Source: DAOTXK01 sp034435395
Lineage (GTDB): Bacteria > Chloroflexota > Anaerolineae > Aggregatilineales > Ch27
Direction: 5' to 3'
Length of the DNA stretch: 18,356 nt
Assembly (NCBI GenBank): GCA_034435395.1
Contig: DAOTXK010000157.1
Span: 1-18,356, forward strand
Made by a program: the position numbers and the translations under genes. Every line of letters starts with the position of its first letter. Position 1 is the first letter of the stretch. The notes under the pieces are model-generated. The model did no database searches. It saw nothing but the letters and a program-made list of their open reading frames with translations, and was not told the origin of the DNA. Below are positions 14,020-18,356 of this stretch, piece after piece.

Positions 14020-15302
14020 CGCGGTTCTCCACCGACGCGCAACATTGCTCCTTCTGCCACCGCACGCAGGGGGAAGTGCAGCAGCTCATTGCCGGGCCGG
14101 ACGGGGTGTATATCTGCAATGAGTGCATTTACCTGAGCCTGCAACTGTTGGAGCAAGAATCGCCAGCCGTTGCCGAGGAGTCGAGCTTCACCATCGACCG
14201 GGTGCCTTCGCCGAAGGAGCTGCTGGCTTTCCTGGACGAGTATGTGATCGGCCAGGAACACGCCAAGCGCGTCCTGAGCGTGGCCGTGCACAACCATTAC
14301 AAACGGGTCGCCTTCGGGGGCAAGATCGAAGACATCGAGATCGAAAAAACTAATATCATGCTCATCGGTCCGACCGGGTGCGGCAAAACGTTGCTGGCTC
14401 AGACCCTCGCCCGCATCCTGGACGTGCCCTTCTGCATCGCGGACGCCACGGCGCTGACCGAGGCGGGCTACGTCGGGGAAGACGTGGAGAACATTCTGCT
14501 GCGCCTGATTCAGGCAGCGGATTTTGACCTCAAGCGGGCGGAGAAGGGCATCATCTACATCGACGAGATCGACAAGATCGCCCGCAAGAGCGGCGACAAC
14601 CCGTCAATCACCCGCGATGTGAGCGGCGAAGGGGTCCAGCAAGCGCTGCTGAAGATCATCGAGGGAACGGTGGCCAATGTCCCGCCCCAGGGCGGGCGTA
14701 AGCACCCTCATCAGGAGTTCATCCAGATCGCCACCCGCGATATCCTGTTCATCTGCGGCGGCATGTTCGACGGTATCGAGGAGATCATCGCCGACCGCGT
14801 CGGCGTCAAAGGGCATCTGGGCTTCCAGGGCAAGAGCCGCGACGAAGCTTCGCCGGTCAGCCTCCTGCATCAGATCACCACCGATGACCTGATCAAGTAT
14901 GGCCTGATCCCCGAACTGGTGGGGCGCATCCCGGTCGTGGCCACCGTCGATCCGCTGGATGAGGAGACGCTGGTGCGCATCCTGGTGGAGCCACGCAACG
15001 CGCTGACCAAGCAGTACCAGCAGCTGTTTAAGCTGGACAACGTGGAGCTGACCTTCACCGAGGACGGCCTCCAGGCGGCGGCAGAAGCCGCCATGCGGCG
15101 AGAGATCGGCGCACGGGGGCTGCGCGCCATCATCGAGGATACCCTGCTCGATGTGATGTTCGAAATACCGGGCCGCGCGGACATCCGACGGGTGATCATC
15201 AACCGTGACGTGATTGAGAACCGTATCAAACCGCTGATTCTCACGGCGGATAACAGCGCCATCAACTGGACGGAGGACGGCACACTGGAGAGCGCAGCGT
15301 AA
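14016..15302 (+). CDS. clpX: ATP-dependent Clp protease ATPase subunit ClpX
   Basis: 428-residue AAA+ unfoldase. The N-terminal zinc domain has C11, C14, C34 and C37. The ATPase has Walker A GPTGCGKT (118-125), pore loop GYVG (151-154), Walker B IIYIDE (179-184), RKH loop (228-230), a ClpP-docking loop around LGF (268-270, IGF in E. coli), and sensor 2 GARGLR. The Cys in Walker A replaces the more common Ser. The start is a GTG at 14016 that overlaps the clpP stop as GTGA, with GGAG (14004-14007) 8 bases before it, so translation is coupled. It recognises tagged or native substrates and feeds them to ClpP. Confidence 0.96.
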   Translation: MTRFSTDAQHCSFCHRTQGEVQQLIAGPDGVYICNECIYLSLQLLEQESPAVAEESSFTIDRVPSPKELLAFLDEYVIGQEHAKRVLSVAVHNHYKRVAFGGKIEDIEIEKTNIMLIGPTGCGKTLLAQTLARILDVPFCIADATALTEAGYVGEDVENILLRLIQAADFDLKRAEKGIIYIDEIDKIARKSGDNPSITRDVSGEGVQQALLKIIEGTVANVPPQGGRKHPHQEFIQIATRDILFICGGMFDGIEEIIADRVGVKGHLGFQGKSRDEASPVSLLHQITTDDLIKYGLIPELVGRIPVVATVDPLDEETLVRILVEPRNALTKQYQQLFKLDNVELTFTEDGLQAAAEAAMRREIGARGLRAIIEDTLLDVMFEIPGRADIRRVIINRDVIENRIKPLILTADNSAINWTEDGTLESAA

Positions 15303-15326
15303 CTTTCTGTCTGCCAGCCCGATCCG

Positions 15327-15371
15327 AAAAAAAACGGGCCTGCTCAGGGGGAATCCTCTGGGTAGGCCCGT
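15327..15371 (-). terminator. Intrinsic terminator of the MBL-fold gene, between convergent genes
   Basis: Stem 15334-15341 with 15364-15371 (8 bp), plus an inner 6-bp stem (15345-15350 with 15355-15360, one G-T pair). On the minus strand it is followed by a run of eight T (15334-15327), the classical form. On the plus strand it lies 32 bases after clpX, but without a U-tract. Confidence 0.85.
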
Positions 15372-15397
15372 AGCGTACCGCAATGTCCGGCCATGCC

Positions 15398-16027
15398 TTA
15401 CCCCGCGGCGGCTACCTGCCCTGGCATCACAACCGTCGCCAGATCGCCCACCGCCTCCTGGAACACCTTCAGGTCTAGATAACTGCCGCCAGCCCTGGAA
15501 TTTCGATGATTGGGGATGACCCAGCGCGGGCGCAGCGCCTTCACCACGTCAACCGCCTGCTCAACCGCCGCCAGGCTGTTATGGCGATTACCGACCGGCA
15601 GGATGGCAATGTCCGGCCGCAGATGCTTCGCTTCCGGCAACAGGGCGCTGCCACCCGCGTAGTAAATGTCATAGTAGTGCAGCGAGATCAGAAAGCCCAG
15701 CGAGTGATCCAGGAACGAGCCGGTCTCCGCCGCTGGAACGGCGGTGATCCGCGTCCGGCCATAGTTGACGCTGTGCCAGGGACGCAGCGCCTGTACGTCA
15801 AGCGGGGCAAGCGCCTCGGCCACTTCGGCGTTGGCCAGAACCAGGGTGTTGGGGCCACAAAGTTTCCTCACATCGGCGGGGGAATAATAATCGTAGCTCG
15901 CCTGGCTGATCAGAATCACGTCGGCGAGAAAGGCATTGCGCCCAATACCAAGGGGATCGATATAAATCAGTGGGGGGCCTTGCAGGCAAAAACTGCTGTG
16001 GCCAAGCCACTGGATTCGGTCAATCAT
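15398..16027 (-). CDS. Metallo-beta-lactamase-fold protein lacking metal ligands
   Basis: 209 residues with the layout of the UlaG/YtkL-like branch of the MBL fold: opening WLGHSSF (7-13), IDPLGIG strand and loop, YYAGGSAL (122-129), ILPVGNRHNSLAAVEQAV and IPNH (171-174). The metal motif HxHxDH is replaced by SQASYDYY (41-48), so only the Asp remains, and the usual GDT is GGS. H10 and H174 remain. The enzyme is thus probably inactive or uses another chemistry; a role as a structural or binding protein is inference. The start is ATG 16027, 5 bases after GAGGAG; a TTG at 16030 is too close to it. The gene is intact, with its own promoter and terminator, so decay by chance seems unlikely. Confidence 0.8.
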   Translation of the reverse strand: MIDRIQWLGHSSFCLQGPPLIYIDPLGIGRNAFLADVILISQASYDYYSPADVRKLCGPNTLVLANAEVAEALAPLDVQALRPWHSVNYGRTRITAVPAAETGSFLDHSLGFLISLHYYDIYYAGGSALLPEAKHLRPDIAILPVGNRHNSLAAVEQAVDVVKALRPRWVIPNHRNSRAGGSYLDLKVFQEAVGDLATVVMPGQVAAAG

Positions 16028-16060
16028 CAATTCTCCTCAACAGGGTCAACCGGCCTCACC

Positions 16061-16089
16061 AGTGTAACACCATGCCGCCCATTATTCAA
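16061..16089 (-). promoter_or_regulatory. Promoter of the MBL-fold gene
   Basis: On the minus strand TTGAAT (16089-16084), a 17-base spacer and TACACT (16066-16061), preceded by TGT as an extended -10. It lies 34 bases before the ATG. Confidence 0.6.
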
Positions 16090-16154
16090 CAGATTCGTCG
16101 ACGCGTGACGCGCTGATCACCGGAACGGTTCGTCTGGGCGGCGAGACGCCCCCA

Positions 16155-16183
16155 CTGGCGGCACAATCGCTTTGTCGTATAAT
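16155..16183 (+). promoter_or_regulatory. Candidate promoter of the AAA+ ATPase gene
   Basis: A perfect TATAAT at 16178-16183 with a weak -35, CTGGCG, at 16155-16160 (17-base spacer). The leader would be about 85 bases. It is divergent from the MBL-gene promoter, 65 bases away. Confidence 0.5.
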
Positions 16184-16274
16184 CCACGAAGACAGTGTGG
16201 ATGACACAAGGATTACTTCTCAGCCCATCATCAGAACCCGCCTGGAGCTACAGCACTTGTAAGGAAGTTTACTC

Positions 16275-17624
16275 ATGACCGGACGAATCGCCCCCAAACC
16301 CCGACAACCAGCCCAGCCGCCGCCTGGCCGCCCGCCGCAAAAGCCCCCCAAGTGGGCCCCCCCGGTGATGCGCTCGGTGGAAGACACCGGGCTTAACCTG
16401 CTGGCCATCGCCGACCTGGTGATCAAGGTCCTTTACTTCACCGGCTTCATGACTGGCCAACAGATCGCCGATTTTGTCAAGTTGCCGTTCACCGGCGTCA
16501 TCGATCAAGTCATGGAGTTCCTCAAGCGCGAGAAGTTTGTCGAAGTCAAAGGCAGCGGCGGCGTCGGCGCGGCGGCCTACCAGTATATCGTCGCCGACAA
16601 AGGCGCGGACAAAGCCCGCGAAGCGCTGGAACGATCCCATTATGCTGGCCCCTGCCCCGTCACCCTGGATCAATACGTGAATGCCATGCGCGCCCAGAAC
16701 ACGGAGCGTTTGTCCGTCACTCACGAGCAGTTGCAGAAGGCGCTCACCCATCTGGTGGTCTCAGAATCGATGCTCAACAAGGTCGGCCCCGCCGTGAACT
16801 CCGGCAAGTCCATTTTCCTGTATGGGCCGCCTGGTAACGGCAAGACCACCATCTCCGAGGCCGTGGGGCGGATGGTCCTGGGCACCGATATCTGGATTCC
16901 CTACGCCATCGACATCGATGGGCAGATCGTGCGCGTGTTTGACAGTGTCAATCATGAAGTCCTGGAAGCCTCCCCGTCTGAGGCCAGTGGGGGCCGCACC
17001 GGCCTCAAGCCCGACCCGCGCTGGGTGCGCATCCGCCGCCCGGTGATCATGGTGGGCGGTGAACTCACGCTGGCCGGGCTGGACCTGGTCTACGATGACA
17101 CCAACAAGTACTACGAAGCGCCCTTCCAGGTGAAGGCCAACGGGGGCATGTTCCTGATCGACGATTTCGGTCGGCAGCAGGTGCGCCCCCGCGACCTGCT
17201 CAACCGCTGGATCGTCCCCCTGGAAAAGGGCGTGGACTACCTGACGCTACACACCGGACGTAAGATCGAAATCCCGTTTTTCGTGATGATCGTGTTTTCC
17301 ACCAATCTGGAACCGCGCGATCTGGTGGACGAGGCGTTCTTGCGCCGCATCCGGCACAAGATCGAGGTGGGCGACCCCACCTACGAGGAGTTCCGGGAGA
17401 TCTTCAAACGGGTGTGCGAAGCCAAACACGTCCCTTACGATGACAAAGGGTTGGCCTACCTGCTACAGGAATGGTACATCAAACACGATCGTAAGCTGCG
17501 CTCGGTTCATCCCCGCGATCTGATCGATCAGCTGATCGACATCGCTCGCTACATGAACCGCCCGCCGCGTCTGACCAAAGAGCTGATTGATCGGTCCGCC
17601 GAAAGTTACTTCGTCGAATTATAG
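16275..17624 (+). CDS. AAA+ ATPase with N-terminal helical, possibly winged-helix region
   Basis: 449 residues. Residues 1-30 are Pro-rich and basic (PPPGRPP, PQKPPKWAPP). About 35-110 read as a small helical domain (LVIKVLYFTGFMTGQQIADF... FLKREKFVEVKG), resembling a winged helix. The ATPase has Walker A GPPGNGKT (184-191), Walker B FLIDDF (293-298) with Asp where Glu is usual, sensor 1 near N344 (FSTNLEP), and candidate arginine fingers R357/R358 (EAFLRRIRHKI). A helical lid follows (370-449). I recall similar ATPases in diverse bacteria, sometimes near pilus genes, but no function I can name. AAGGA (16261-16265) is 9 bases before the ATG. The partner is perhaps the next gene, 158 bases downstream. 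Confidence 0.88.
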   Translation: MTGRIAPKPRQPAQPPPGRPPQKPPKWAPPVMRSVEDTGLNLLAIADLVIKVLYFTGFMTGQQIADFVKLPFTGVIDQVMEFLKREKFVEVKGSGGVGAAAYQYIVADKGADKAREALERSHYAGPCPVTLDQYVNAMRAQNTERLSVTHEQLQKALTHLVVSESMLNKVGPAVNSGKSIFLYGPPGNGKTTISEAVGRMVLGTDIWIPYAIDIDGQIVRVFDSVNHEVLEASPSEASGGRTGLKPDPRWVRIRRPVIMVGGELTLAGLDLVYDDTNKYYEAPFQVKANGGMFLIDDFGRQQVRPRDLLNRWIVPLEKGVDYLTLHTGRKIEIPFFVMIVFSTNLEPRDLVDEAFLRRIRHKIEVGDPTYEEFREIFKRVCEAKHVPYDDKGLAYLLQEWYIKHDRKLRSVHPRDLIDQLIDIARYMNRPPRLTKELIDRSAESYFVEL

Positions 17625-17782
17625 GCTCCCAGGTCGCGTCGGAAGTGGGTGAGACATGCCTGGACGACTGCCGTCAGGGGTGAACGTATACCTCCCTCGA
17701 CCCGCCGGCGCTTCGTCGACACGTATGCACTCGCTTGCACAGACTTGGGTGGCTATCACCGGGATGGAGCCAATCGCGCACC
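17625..17782. other. Intergenic stretch without recognised signals
   Basis: 158 bases between the AAA+ gene and the last partial gene. I see no clear terminator. Weak -10-like sequences (TATACC near 17687) lack a suitable -35. A TTG at 17735 is in frame with the next gene, but no ribosome site precedes it. Confidence 0.5.
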
Positions 17783-18356
17783 ATGACCCGCACGTTTGAT
17801 GGAGCGCCCGTAGCCCGTCATCTGGTCTTCGTCTTACAGGATGGATCGTTCGCCGTACAGTGGGAGGCTGGCCATGTCCAGGATATTTTCTCCGGGCGGC
17901 AGCGTCCTTTCCAGGATAAAGACTACGGGCACGCCATTACCGACTACGAATTAGAACAATTGCGCGAGGCCGGGCGCGTTTCGCACTACGACCGTTCCTT
18001 TGTGTGGCTGCACGCTCTGCCCGAGGGCGACCGCTTCAGCCGCTTTAAGGTTCGGAAAGAAACGCATGGGCGGGTCCGGCAATACTATCTGAATACCACT
18101 CTGCCCAGCCAATACCTGGGCCGGGTGCAACAGCGGCTGGAGGAGTTGGGCCTGAACAAACGTTACATGGCCCGCGAAGAGAGTGGATTGGTGGCGATCA
18201 TCAAGCAGGATGGCCAGCTGTTCAGCCGTCTGGCGGATGCTGAGGCCGCCCAAAACATGCTGCGCCGCGCTGCTCCTCAGTTCCTGCAAGACGCCGCCGT
18301 GGCGTTTCTGAAACGAACCAGTACAGTGCCCCCCCAGGAGATGATCTCAGCTCGGT
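17783..18356 (+). CDS. Unrecognised protein, 3' end cut by the window
   Basis: An open frame of 191 codons runs from ATG 17783 to the window edge with no stop; its codon use resembles its neighbours. The protein is soluble and mixed alpha/beta in character: an N-terminal strand pair (HLVFVLQDGSFAVQW), a region resembling a conserved middle (DYGHAITDYELEQLREAGRVSHYD), then a charged part with KVRKETHGRVRQYYLNTTL and a helical end. I do not recognise the family. The start is uncertain, since the only upstream GGAG is 14 bases away and a TTG at 17735 is an alternative. Its place after the AAA+ ATPase on the same strand suggests, but does not prove, a joint role. Confidence 0.7.
   Translation, partial: MTRTFDGAPVARHLVFVLQDGSFAVQWEAGHVQDIFSGRQRPFQDKDYGHAITDYELEQLREAGRVSHYDRSFVWLHALPEGDRFSRFKVRKETHGRVRQYYLNTTLPSQYLGRVQQRLEELGLNKRYMAREESGLVAIIKQDGQLFSRLADAEAAQNMLRRAAPQFLQDAAVAFLKRTSTVPPQEMISAR

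Noticed and set aside
15398..16027. Calling the MBL-fold gene a pseudogene
   Set aside because: The frame is full length with promoter, ribosome site and terminator; loss of metal ligands alone does not show that the gene is dead.

Overview
The window is GC-rich bacterial chromosome, mostly housekeeping in character, with short intergenic gaps. The combination of an exonuclease-DinG fusion helicase, a long trigger factor with acidic additions, the order tig-clpP-clpX and the type of phosphofructokinase suggests a member of the Chloroflexota (Anaerolineae-like). This assignment is inference from gene content and style, not from a database search. There are no rRNA genes, CRISPR arrays, transposases or phage genes in the window.

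Layout. (1) 1-5090, plus strand: the 3' end of an MFS transporter, a DEDDh exonuclease/DinG helicase, a group-III-like 6-phosphofructokinase, and elongation factor P from its own strong promoter, closed by a hairpin terminator. (2) 5173-6727, plus strand: an unrecognised Cys-rich small protein overlapping by 8 bases a fusion of a HAD hydrolase with a DinB-like domain. (3) 6790-9481, minus strand: a three-gene ABC-2 export operon (ATPase, permease, permease). It is preceded by about 645 bases without a convincing gene; these hold a candidate minus-strand promoter, paired palindromic sites, a strong intrinsic terminator inside the predicted leader, and a triplicated 13-bp repeat. (4) 10128-11435: a receiver plus histidine kinase protein. 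(5) 11495-15302: tRNA-Leu(UAG), then trigger factor, ClpP and ClpX, a protein folding and degradation set whose clpP and clpX overlap by 4 bases. (6) 15398-16027, minus: a metallo-beta-lactamase-fold protein that has lost nearly all metal ligands, with a shared terminator region against clpX. (7) 16275-18356: an AAA+ ATPase with an N-terminal helical, possibly winged-helix region and a Pro-rich head, followed by an unrecognised gene cut by the window edge.

Together, most genes are core functions (DNA repair, glycolysis, translation, proteolysis). Parts open to new biology are the leader of the ABC operon, the metal-ligand-less MBL protein, the HAD-DinB fusion with its Cys-rich partner, and the AAA+ ATPase with its uncharacterised neighbour. 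I see no complete, clearly new defence or mobile system. Sigma-70-like promoters can be read ahead of most transcription units; several have an extended -10 (TGn).
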